64,000 nt of DNA from the NCBI RefSeq assembly GCF_014636635.1, contig NZ_BMEO01000010.1, positions 37,285-101,284 on the forward strand, written 5' to 3'. The notes beneath the pieces were generated by a model. The model made no database searches, was not told the DNA's origin, and was given only the letters and a program-made list of their open reading frames with translations. Below, one piece after another: positions 8,802 through 16,754 of the stretch (position 1 is its first letter; every line of letters starts with the position of its first letter). This stretch comes from Marinicella pacifica. Lineage in GTDB: Bacteria; Pseudomonadota; Gammaproteobacteria; Xanthomonadales; Marinicellaceae. A program made the translations under genes and the position numbers.

Positions 8802-9605
8802 TCAATGACCCTTAAATTGTGGTTTTCTTTTCTCATTAAAAGCAGCCACCCCCTCTCGAAAGTCATGACTCAAACCACACAAACGCTGGGCATTACGCTC
8901 CCGTTCAAGATGCGCATCAAAATCATTCTGATAAGATTCATCCAGCAAATTTTTAATCTGACTTAATGCTTTGGTCGGTCGTTTTGCCAGTTCCTGCACA
9001 CGCGCTTCCACCCACTCATCAAATACCTCATCGCGAACCGATGCATAAATCATGCCCCAGCTTTCAGCCTGCTCAGCATCCACAGGCATTGCCAGCATGG
9101 TGATGGCTTTGGCACGCGCCAATCCCACCAGTTTAGGTAAAGCCCAGGTACCGTTACAATCGGGTATAAGTCCGATGGATGAAAAAGACTGAATAAACCG
9201 CGCCGACTGCTTGGCCACCACAATATCACAGTTCAAAGCCAGGTTCGCACCGGCACCGGCTGCCACCCCATTGACCGCACAGACTACCGGCACTTTGATG
9301 CGTTTGAGCAACCGGATGCTGCGGTTAAACCCCTGATCAAGGGTGTCGCCTAAATCAAGTTTTTTATCCCCATGGGTTTGACGTTCCGCCAAATCCTGAC
9401 CGGCACAAAAACCACGCCCGTGACCACTCAGTAACACACAACGCAAGTCATCCTTATGGGCCAGTTCAGCCAAAACGGTTTGCAGTTCTTCATGCATTTG
9501 TGCATTAAATGCATTGAGTTTATCGGGGCGATTCAAATAAATTCGGGCCACCGCTCCGTCCACAGACAACGCAATGGTCTCAAAATTTTCTAAGGTATCT
9601 GTCAT
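8802..9605 (-). CDS. paaG: Ring-1,2-epoxyphenylacetyl-CoA isomerase PaaG
   Basis: Crotonase-fold enzyme that isomerises the ring epoxide to the oxepin-CoA and also acts on unsaturated intermediates. It has 267 residues. Features are YLNRPDKLNAFNAQMH at the N-terminus, the oxyanion-hole segment GFCAGQDLAER near 67, and AVNGVAAGAGANLALNCDIVVA near 112. SSIGLIPDCNGTWALPKLVG near 145 contains the PaaG-type catalytic Asp position. It is the first recognisable gene of the paaGHJ-ABCDE-arcA run. No good promoter stands out in the 96 nt upstream. paaF, paaI, paaK and paaZ are absent from this window. Confidence 0.92.
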   Translation of the reverse strand: MTDTLENFETIALSVDGAVARIYLNRPDKLNAFNAQMHEELQTVLAELAHKDDLRCVLLSGHGRGFCAGQDLAERQTHGDKKLDLGDTLDQGFNRSIRLLKRIKVPVVCAVNGVAAGAGANLALNCDIVVAKQSARFIQSFSSIGLIPDCNGTWALPKLVGLARAKAITMLAMPVDAEQAESWGMIYASVRDEVFDEWVEARVQELAKRPTKALSQIKNLLDESYQNDFDAHLERERNAQRLCGLSHDFREGVAAFNEKRKPQFKGH

Positions 9606-9668
9606 AAGTTTGTCACTGCCTTGACTTGCTCACAGAAACGACCAAGTCATCGGCAAAATAGATTGAAA

Positions 9669-9697
9669 CAAAAAAAGGGCCCTCATCGGTAACCCTG
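9669..9697 (-). terminator. Possible intrinsic terminator after the FHA gene
   Basis: On the minus strand an AGGG...CCCT stem, extended by two G-U pairs, is followed directly by seven T. It lies just after the FHA-gene stop and before paaG. The stem is short, so termination may be partial. Confidence 0.45.
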
Positions 9698-9701
9698 AGA
9701 A

Positions 9702-10508
9702 TTATTTTAACAGGCCATCCAGGTAACCGAAATACCAGGCTGCCGCAACAGCACCGCCCAAAATCACGATGGTTACCAGCCATTTAACGGCACCACTTCC
9801 CGAATTGTCTTGTTCTACCGCAGTCGCTTTGGGTTTGGGTTTGGATTTTCCGCCACCCTGATCTAAAGTGGGATCACCCATACCCGGGGTCTGTACCAGG
9901 AAACGGATGTTATCGATACGAATTTCATCACCCACCTGTAACTCTCGCGTCTTAATTTTTTCGCCGTTAACAAAAGTACCATTGGAAGAATCTAAATCCT
10001 TGATCACCAGACCGGTGGCATCGGCATCAATTTGCATATGTCGCCGTGACACACCTTCGGCATTGACACAAATATGACAGTCAGAATGACGGCCGATGGT
10101 GGTGGTACCGCGCAGCGGATAGGTTTTCCCAAAATAAGCCCCCGACACCCCGCGTAAAATAAACTGCGGTAAGGCCATGCGAATGCGGGTTTTACCGTCA
10201 TCTGCATGAGACGCTTTTTCCACAGAATCCATAAGCTTCATATGCACCTGAGAAGCAATCAATAAGTCACCGGCCCGCACTTCCTTTTCATCCTTGACCA
10301 ACTTACCGTTGATGGAGACCAAACTGGCTTCTCCGGGAATGGACACGGAATAATCCGACCCCTTAACCGTAATGGTTAAATGAATATTAGCCAGGCCCTT
10401 GTCTTCAATGGTAATATCAGCGGCATTATCACCACCAATGGTGTATTGTCCGTTTTCCAACATAACGTCGGGGTGTTCGCCGTGCGGAAAGTGCAGTTTC
10501 ATAATCAT
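9702..10508 (-). CDS. Membrane-anchored protein with two FHA domains
   Basis: A 268-residue protein with two forkhead-associated domains, which bind phosphothreonine peptides. The first (about 1-95) is degenerate: TIGGDNAADITI replaces the usual GR-S motif. The second (about 115-210) is canonical, with TIGRHSDCHICV, SRRHMQID and LDSSNGTFVNGEKI. A Gly/Lys/Pro-rich linker follows, then one C-terminal membrane helix (WLVTIVILGGAVAAAWYFGYL) near 243-263, so the FHA part should face the cytoplasm. No kinase or phosphatase gene lies next to it, so its phospho-partner is unknown. A second ATG at 10502 is an equally possible start. Confidence 0.85.
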   Translation of the reverse strand: MIMKLHFPHGEHPDVMLENGQYTIGGDNAADITIEDKGLANIHLTITVKGSDYSVSIPGEASLVSINGKLVKDEKEVRAGDLLIASQVHMKLMDSVEKASHADDGKTRIRMALPQFILRGVSGAYFGKTYPLRGTTTIGRHSDCHICVNAEGVSRRHMQIDADATGLVIKDLDSSNGTFVNGEKIKTRELQVGDEIRIDNIRFLVQTPGMGDPTLDQGGGKSKPKPKATAVEQDNSGSGAVKWLVTIVILGGAVAAAWYFGYLDGLLK

Positions 10509-10529
10509 TTACCGTATAAGTCGATATTT

Positions 10530-10558
10530 ATTATATGCAAACACCGGGCATCAAGCAA
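10530..10558 (-). promoter_or_regulatory. Sigma70-type promoter of the FHA gene
   Basis: On the minus strand, TTGCTT at 10558-10553 and a perfect TATAAT at 10535-10530 are 17 nt apart. The -10 box ends about 21 nt before the FHA start codon. Confidence 0.65.
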
Positions 10559-10689
10559 CAAAACAAAGCATAGAGCTTCAATAAAAGCACACTGCTTCAC
10601 ATCTGTGCAACCGGGTCCAACAAACCGCCTTAGTCACTTCTGTTATTATTTAACGCTTTTGGCTGCATTCATTAAAATCCCTGGCTTGA

Positions 10690-11418
10690 CTACTTTTTAG
10701 TTTTCACCAACAGACGCCGTAAACCCATCAACACAAAGCCGCGTCGGTCTGCCTTAATGGCACGTTTGAGCCGGCGCAAAAGTGATTTTCTCATGCGTAA
10801 TTTACTGTCACTGTGCGCTGCTTGATTCAGTGCAAGGTATTCCTTCGCCAAACGCTCAGCGCTTGGTAACAATTTATCGGTCGCCACAACCGCATCCAAA
10901 AACCCGGCCTCAACCGCCTGTTCTGCATTAAACACCTCAGACAGCAGCATGGCACGCTGAACATGGGAAGGGTTCAAGCGATAGCGACATAAGACCAGCG
11001 CACAATGGGGCATGGTCAGACCGTTCTTCACTTCATTGGCCACAATTTTATACTCACCGGCCACACCTAAACGATAATCACCTGCCAACAAGATAAACGC
11101 ACCCAAAGCCACGGCATGCCCATTACAAGCCACCACCACCGGGTGCGGATAAGCCATCAACCGATGGATCAACCAAAAGCCACCCATCAACATCTTAAAC
11201 GCCGGCCCCACCCCGCTGCGCAATACATTCAAATCAAACCCGGCACAAAACACCTCAGCCCGCCCGGTCAAAATAACCGCGCACTGTTCAGCCTCAGCCG
11301 CAGCCAGGGCCTGCTTAAGCTGATCCAGAAAATCCGGCGAAGCCACATTGGCATGACCATCATCCATGGTAATGGTCGCGATACCCTGATGTATCACATA
11401 GGTGACAAGTTGAGACAT
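10690..11418 (-). CDS. Crotonase-family (enoyl-CoA hydratase/isomerase-like) protein
   Basis: A 242-residue crotonase-fold protein. The fold is shown by the N-terminal VIHQGIATITMDDGHAN, the CoA/oxyanion segment RAEVFCAGFDLNVLRSG near 57-70, and VACNGHAVALGAFILLAGDYRLG near 98-118. The second oxyanion region holds NEVKNGLTMPHC near 128, where hydratases usually have a catalytic Glu in a GLxPG-like context. The C-terminus is rich in Arg and Lys. Substrate is unknown. It is not coupled to paaG and has its own promoter, so a role in phenylacetate use is unproven. Confidence 0.8.
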   Translation of the reverse strand: MSQLVTYVIHQGIATITMDDGHANVASPDFLDQLKQALAAAEAEQCAVILTGRAEVFCAGFDLNVLRSGVGPAFKMLMGGFWLIHRLMAYPHPVVVACNGHAVALGAFILLAGDYRLGVAGEYKIVANEVKNGLTMPHCALVLCRYRLNPSHVQRAMLLSEVFNAEQAVEAGFLDAVVATDKLLPSAERLAKEYLALNQAAHSDSKLRMRKSLLRRLKRAIKADRRGFVLMGLRRLLVKTKK

Positions 11419-11445
11419 AGTAAAACTTCAGATTTAAGTGGATTT

Positions 11446-11474
11446 ATTGTATCCCAAACCCGACACGCTGTCAT
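11446..11474 (-). promoter_or_regulatory. Sigma70-type promoter of the crotonase-family gene
   Basis: On the minus strand, ATGACA at 11474-11469 (5 of 6 to consensus) and TACAAT at 11451-11446 (5 of 6) are separated by exactly 17 nt, about 28 nt before the ATG at 11418. Confidence 0.7.
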
Positions 11475-11491
11475 TTACCCAAAAACACAGC

Positions 11492-11513
11492 AATAATCGA
11501 GGACAGTCACCTC
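11492..11513. repeat. Left inverted motif flanking the Y1 transposase
   Basis: aataatcgaggacagtcacc upstream of the transposase is an imperfect inverse of the motif at 12861-12880 (ctgtcc-cgatta core). It also contains the reverse complement of the TGACTGTCC iteron found downstream of the gene. Confidence 0.6.
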
Positions 11514-11604
11514 ATTATAGTCATTTTCGTACACGCCATCAGAATATTGCTACAGATTTTTGAGTTTTAACGCCGCAAAATGGTGTTTTTACTTGGAGAA
11601 TTGT

Positions 11605-12540
11605 ATGACCGTAGCAAGAAGCCAGCAAATTTGTGTTGAAGATACGCCCTATTATCATATCGTTTCTAGATGTGTCCGTAGAGCCTTTTTATGTGGTGAA
11701 GATGCCTTAACCGGGAGGTCCTTTGAGCACCGCCGACAATGGCTTATTGACCGCATCAAAAAGGTTACATCAATATTCGCCATCGATGTCTGTTCTTATG
11801 TGATTATGAATAATCATTTTCACTTGGTTTTAAAAATTGGGGCTAATGATAATTGGACGGATAAACAGGTGCTTATCACATGGCAATCTTTATACTCTTT
11901 ACCCGTGATGTGTCAGCGCTATTTACGAGGTGACGAACTGGATGGTTCATCAATGCGTCTGGTTCAAAAGTGTGCTACTGAATACCGGCAACGTTTGTGT
12001 TCAATATCATGGTATATGAAAGCAATTAATGAACACATTGCACGAAAAGCTAACGAAGAAGATCAATGCACTGGTCATTTCTGGGAAAGTAGGTTCAAAA
12101 GTCAAGCATTGTTAGACGAGCGAGCTCTTTTGACCTGTATGGCATATGTGGATTTAAATCCAATTAGAGCCTGTATGGCGAAGTCTTTGGGTGATTCTGA
12201 ATTTACCTCTATTAAAGAACGGATTGAAGCTCAATCGACTGATCTCTTGCCTTTCGGAAAGGAAGATAATGACCTTCCCTATTACCTCTCAAGCTATATA
12301 GATTTAGTTGACCAAACTGGGCGTGTAATACGAGAGGATAAGTCAGGTTATATCTCTCAAAAATTAGGCTCTGCGCTGACCGAATTAGAACTCAATCCGG
12401 ATACATGGATTGATGAATTAAAGGGCTTTAAATCAGTGGGCTACTCTGCCGTTGGAACAGTTAATCAGTTGAAAGAATACTCGTCCAGAACCAAGCGCAA
12501 ATGGTCAGTTGGAATTCGACTAAAACCTGCTTTGGAATAG
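11605..12540 (+). CDS. REP-associated tyrosine (Y1/HUH) transposase
   Basis: A 311-residue transposase of the RAYT/TnpA-REP branch of the IS200/IS605 superfamily, a single-strand-acting HUH nuclease. The HUH pair is in MNNHFHLVL near 72, and the N-terminus PYYHIVSRCVRRAFLCGED is typical. A likely catalytic Tyr lies in WYMKAINEHIARKANEED near 140, followed by GHFWESRFKSQALLDERALLTCMAYVDLNPIRA, a RAYT hallmark. The ATG at 11605 is preferred over earlier in-frame codons because GGAG lies 6 nt upstream. The gene is intact and isolated. Short repeats that it may recognise lie on both sides. Confidence 0.92.
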   Translation: MTVARSQQICVEDTPYYHIVSRCVRRAFLCGEDALTGRSFEHRRQWLIDRIKKVTSIFAIDVCSYVIMNNHFHLVLKIGANDNWTDKQVLITWQSLYSLPVMCQRYLRGDELDGSSMRLVQKCATEYRQRLCSISWYMKAINEHIARKANEEDQCTGHFWESRFKSQALLDERALLTCMAYVDLNPIRACMAKSLGDSEFTSIKERIEAQSTDLLPFGKEDNDLPYYLSSYIDLVDQTGRVIREDKSGYISQKLGSALTELELNPDTWIDELKGFKSVGYSAVGTVNQLKEYSSRTKRKWSVGIRLKPALE

Positions 12541-12604
12541 ACTGAATTCTACATCTTGTTTACATCACTTCACGTTCGTGAAGCCATGCCGCTCGGCTTG
12601 AATC

Positions 12605-12751
12605 AGAGAAAACCATCTAATAATATTTTTTCAAGGCATTCCAAACCTTAATCAAACTAAACACCCCAAAAACACCCAGTTTCAGGTATTATTTTGCGTC
12701 AAAATTTAGCATCATGGCTCGTTTTACGACCTTCAACTGATGACTGTCCAT
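12605..12751. repeat. 147-bp direct repeat, copy 1
   Basis: This noncoding stretch recurs 307 bp downstream at 12912-13058 with only about three mismatches. It runs from agagaaaacca through a central run of A/C-rich sequence to a TGACTGTCCAT iteron. No coding potential is seen. Confidence 0.9.
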
Positions 12752-12835
12752 TTTTATCGCATTTTTATCGGATGACTGTCCATGTTTATCATCGGATGAC
12801 TGTCCATGTTTATCATGACTGTCCATGTTTATCAT
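12741..12835. repeat. Iterated TGACTGTCCATGTTTATC motif
   Basis: TGACTGTCCAT begins at 12741, 12773, 12797 and 12816, and again in isolation at 12891 and 13048. The middle copies carry the longer tail gtttatcat. Spacing (32, 24, 19 nt) is irregular. These look like short REP-type targets multiplied beside the Y1 transposase. Confidence 0.8.
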
Positions 12836-12860
12836 AGCTTATAAACTTACACCCTATCGT

Positions 12861-12880
12861 GATGCCTGTCCCCGATTAGT
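12861..12880. repeat. Right inverted motif flanking the Y1 transposase
   Basis: gatgcctgtccccgattagt is an imperfect inverse of the left motif at 11492-11513. Together they may mark the limits of a RAYT unit of about 1.39 kb. Confidence 0.55.
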
Positions 12881-12911
12881 TTTCATATGATGACTGTCCA
12901 TGATTATTGTT

Positions 12912-13058
12912 AGAGAAAACCACCTAATAATATTTTTTCAAGGCATTCCAAACCTTAATCAAACTAAACACCCCAAAAACACCCAGTTTCAGGTATTATT
13001 TTGCGTCAAAATTTAGCATCATGGCTCGTTTTACGACCTTCATATGATGACTGTCCAT
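12912..13058. repeat. 147-bp direct repeat, copy 2
   Basis: Second copy of the repeat at 12605-12751, offset by exactly 307 bp. The two copies bracket the iterons and the right inverted motif, as if a segment had been duplicated with the element's flank. Confidence 0.9.
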
Positions 13059-13077
13059 GATTATTGTTCATGATTAT

Positions 13078-13215
13078 TTATTCCGTTTCTCGGTTTACCA
13101 AAAAATCGCCAGCCTTGAAAGGGGGAGTCTCATGGAGGAGACGAATAAAAGCATCATAACTCAGCGTTTTGACCTTTTCACCGTATTCTTTGGTTATTAA
13201 GGTCGTCAAACCCAA
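13078..13215 (-). pseudogene. Short coding relic or 45-codon C-terminal remnant
   Basis: On the minus strand an open stretch runs from just after an in-frame stop (13216-13218) to a TAA at 13078. It translates to a protein-like tail with EYGEKVKTLSYDAFIRLL, HETPPFKAGDFLVN and RETE. It has no convincing start codon or ribosome site. The composition looks like genuine protein, so it may be the end of a lost gene. I do not recognise the family. The rest of 13059-13339 shows nothing I can name. Confidence 0.35.
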
Positions 13216-13339
13216 TCAATCCTGACATTTAAATTGCAGACAACTTTTTTTCTTTGTAACACTATATGATTTCATTCGCCCGCCTTAATTAGCTCGGCAG
13301 GTCGTGCCACTCAGGACTCAATTGTCTGCTGCGTGTGTG

Positions 13340-14658
<1,319 letters not shown>

Positions 14659-14715
14659 ATATTTGATGAAATACACCTGCGAAAAGGCATTCATGAATTC
14701 GGGCCGATGGTCAGG

Positions 14716-15390
14716 TTATTTTTGCATGTGTTTTTGTAACCAGGCTTGGTGCTGTTGCAGTTCTTCGGCACTGGGCTCAACAGTGACCAATGGCGGCAGG
14801 TCGGCTAAATTAAATTTGAGTTGCTGCGCGGCATCTTCCTGCTGCATCGATAAATCCAACTTGGTTTGGCCACCTGTCATGGCCAAATAAACTTGCGCCA
14901 AAATTTGTGCATCCAACAACGCGCCGTGTAAGGTGCGGTGTGCGTTATTGATGCCATAGCGTTTGCATAAGGCATCCAGGCTATTGCGGGCACCGGGGTA
15001 TTTTTGTTTGGCAATCACCAGGCTGTCAACCACCTCAGCCACCTGCTCTAATTGTTGTCCGTAACCACACAATTTCAGTTCGTTGTTTAAGAATTTAACG
15101 TCGAAAGGGGCATTGTGCATCACCAACACGGCGCCGTGGATAAATGCTATAAAATCATTCACCACTTCATGAAAACAAGGTTTATCCTGCAAAAAATCAT
15201 TGCTGATACCATGCACTTCCAGAGCGCCCTGATCGACTGCAAATTCAGGGTTGAGGTATTGATGGTACGTATGTCTTGTTAACTGACGGTTTTCCAATAC
15301 AACCGCACCAATTTCTATGACCCGGTGACCGGCTTCGGGTTTTAGCCCGGTGGTTTCGGTGTCGAGCATAATAAGTCTTTTTTCAGTCAT
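14716..15390 (-). CDS. dnaQ: DNA polymerase III epsilon subunit (proofreading 3'-5' exonuclease)
   Basis: DEDDh exonuclease of the replicative polymerase. It has 224 residues. Exo I is LDTETTGL near 9, Exo II is [14 protein letters not shown] near 92, and Exo III is [21 protein letters not shown] near 150 with the catalytic His and Asp. The C-terminal tail after 180, which binds the alpha subunit, is low in complexity ([16 protein letters not shown]). The ATG overlaps the rnhA stop by 4 nt, the classical rnhA/dnaQ pairing, here co-directional rather than divergent as in E. coli. Confidence 0.96.
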   Translation of the reverse strand: MTEKRLIMLDTETTGLKPEAGHRVIEIGAVVLENRQLTRHTYHQYLNPEFAVDQGALEVHGISNDFLQDKPCFHEVVNDFIAFIHGAVLVMHNAPFDVKFLNNELKLCGYGQQLEQVAEVVDSLVIAKQKYPGARNSLDALCKRYGINNAHRTLHGALLDAQILAQVYLAMTGGQTKLDLSMQQEDAAQQLKFNLADLPPLVTVEPSAEELQQHQAWLQKHMQK

Positions 15391-15848
15391 GATTGTGATT
15401 TTTGCTGAATTTGCATGGCTTGCTGTCTGGCGGCTTCATCAACCTGTTCATTGAATTCATGGCCCGCATGGGCTTTGACCCAATGCCACTGGATTTGGTG
15501 GTTTTGACACAGTGTATCTAATTGTTGCCATAATTCGGCATTTTTTACCGGTTTTTTCTGGCTGTTTCGCCAGCCGTTACGGCGCCAGTTATGAATCCAG
15601 CGGGTGGCGCCATCCATAACGTATTTAGAATCAGTGTGGAGCTGAATGTCACAGGCATGACGCAATTTTTTTAGGGCCTGGATGACGGCTGTCAATTCCA
15701 TGCGGTTATTGGTGGAATTCTCTTCACCACCACTGATTAATTTCTCATGCCCATTGTATTTTAACAGCGCGGCCCAGCCACCGGGTCCCGGGTTTCCAAG
15801 GCAGGATCCGTCGGTAAAAATACTGATGTGTTTAAGTGAGGCGCTCAA
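15387..15848 (-). CDS. rnhA: Ribonuclease HI
   Basis: Degrades RNA in RNA-DNA hybrids. The conserved body starts at [19 protein letters not shown] with the first catalytic Asp. [13 protein letters not shown] supplies the Glu, TDSKYVMDG the second Asp, and [15 protein letters not shown] the last Asp and His. The frame is open to 15998, but that would run across the divergent gloB start. TTG at 15848 gives 153 residues, matching E. coli (155). No clear ribosome site supports any start; ATG 15923 would add 25 residues. The start is therefore the uncertain part. Confidence 0.93.
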   Translation of the reverse strand: MSASLKHISIFTDGSCLGNPGPGGWAALLKYNGHEKLISGGEENSTNNRMELTAVIQALKKLRHACDIQLHTDSKYVMDGATRWIHNWRRNGWRNSQKKPVKNAELWQQLDTLCQNHQIQWHWVKAHAGHEFNEQVDEAARQQAMQIQQKSQS

Positions 15849-15926
15849 AACGATTATATCTGTGGCTTGCAAGCAGATGAGATTAGGAGCATTATAAAGG
15901 TCGCTGTCAAAAAGTAAAATCATAAC

Positions 15927-16694
15927 ATGACGATTCAGATAACACCGCTTGAAGCTTTCAATGATAATTATATTTGGGCAATTCACAACGACCAACACTG
16001 TTATGTGGTCGATCCGGGTCAGTCACGCCCTGTGAATGCGTATTTAGAAAATAAACAATTGACACTATCGGGTATTTTAATCACCCATCACCACCATGAT
16101 CATGTCGGTGGTCTCGTTGAATTACAACATCAGCATAACTGTCCGGCCTGGGGTCCGGATGATGATCGTATTGACGGCGATGTACGGCGACTCAGCGAAG
16201 CAGACTGGGTTGATATGGATACTTTGAATCGTCGATTGCAAATTTTATTTATTCCCGGTCATACTTTAAGTCACATTGCTTTTTATAACGATGATTGGCT
16301 GTTCTGCGGTGACACCTTATTCTCGCTGGGTTGTGGTCGCATGTTCGAAGGCCATCCGGCCATGTTTGTTGAATCACTGGATAAAATCATGGCTTTACCC
16401 GATCATTTAAACGTTTATTGCGGACATGAATACACCCAGTCCAACGGACGTTTTGCACGTGCGGTGGAACCTGACTCCATAGCATTGGCAGATTTTTGTC
16501 GCAGGGTTGATATAATCCGAAAAAGTAATCAACCCAGTTTACCGTCTCAACTGGGTACCGAAAAAAAAATCAATCCGTTTTTACGCTGCCACAACCCCAT
16601 ATTTCGGCAACAGCTTGAGTCACAATTAAACAGACCCATTAACAATGCAGTCGATTGTTTTGCGCATTTGCGACAATGGAAAGATGAATTTTAG
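15927..16694 (+). CDS. gloB: Hydroxyacylglutathione hydrolase (glyoxalase II)
   Basis: Metallo-beta-lactamase-fold hydrolase releasing D-lactate and glutathione from S-lactoylglutathione. It has 255 residues. The metal-binding motif [10 protein letters not shown] lies near 52. [11 protein letters not shown] near 111, [17 protein letters not shown] near 129 and [10 protein letters not shown] near 168 supply the remaining His and Asp ligands. The C-terminal domain with NPFLRC is as in GloB. It is divergent from rnhA with only about 80 nt between likely starts, so the two share a regulatory region. Confidence 0.96.
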   Translation: MTIQITPLEAFNDNYIWAIHNDQHCYVVDPGQSRPVNAYLENKQLTLSGILITHHHHDHVGGLVELQHQHNCPAWGPDDDRIDGDVRRLSEADWVDMDTLNRRLQILFIPGHTLSHIAFYNDDWLFCGDTLFSLGCGRMFEGHPAMFVESLDKIMALPDHLNVYCGHEYTQSNGRFARAVEPDSIALADFCRRVDIIRKSNQPSLPSQLGTEKKINPFLRCHNPIFRQQLESQLNRPINNAVDCFAHLRQWKDEF

Positions 16695-16754
16695 AAATTC
16701 CACAATTTCATGACTAAATCGGTTATGATATTAAATTGAACTTATGAGGTTAAC

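Noticed and set aside
12741..12835. Possible CRISPR-like array of TGACTGTCCAT repeats
   Set aside because: Repeats are short, spacing is irregular (19-32 nt), spacers are partly repeats themselves and no cas genes are present. REP-type iterons beside a Y1 transposase fit better.
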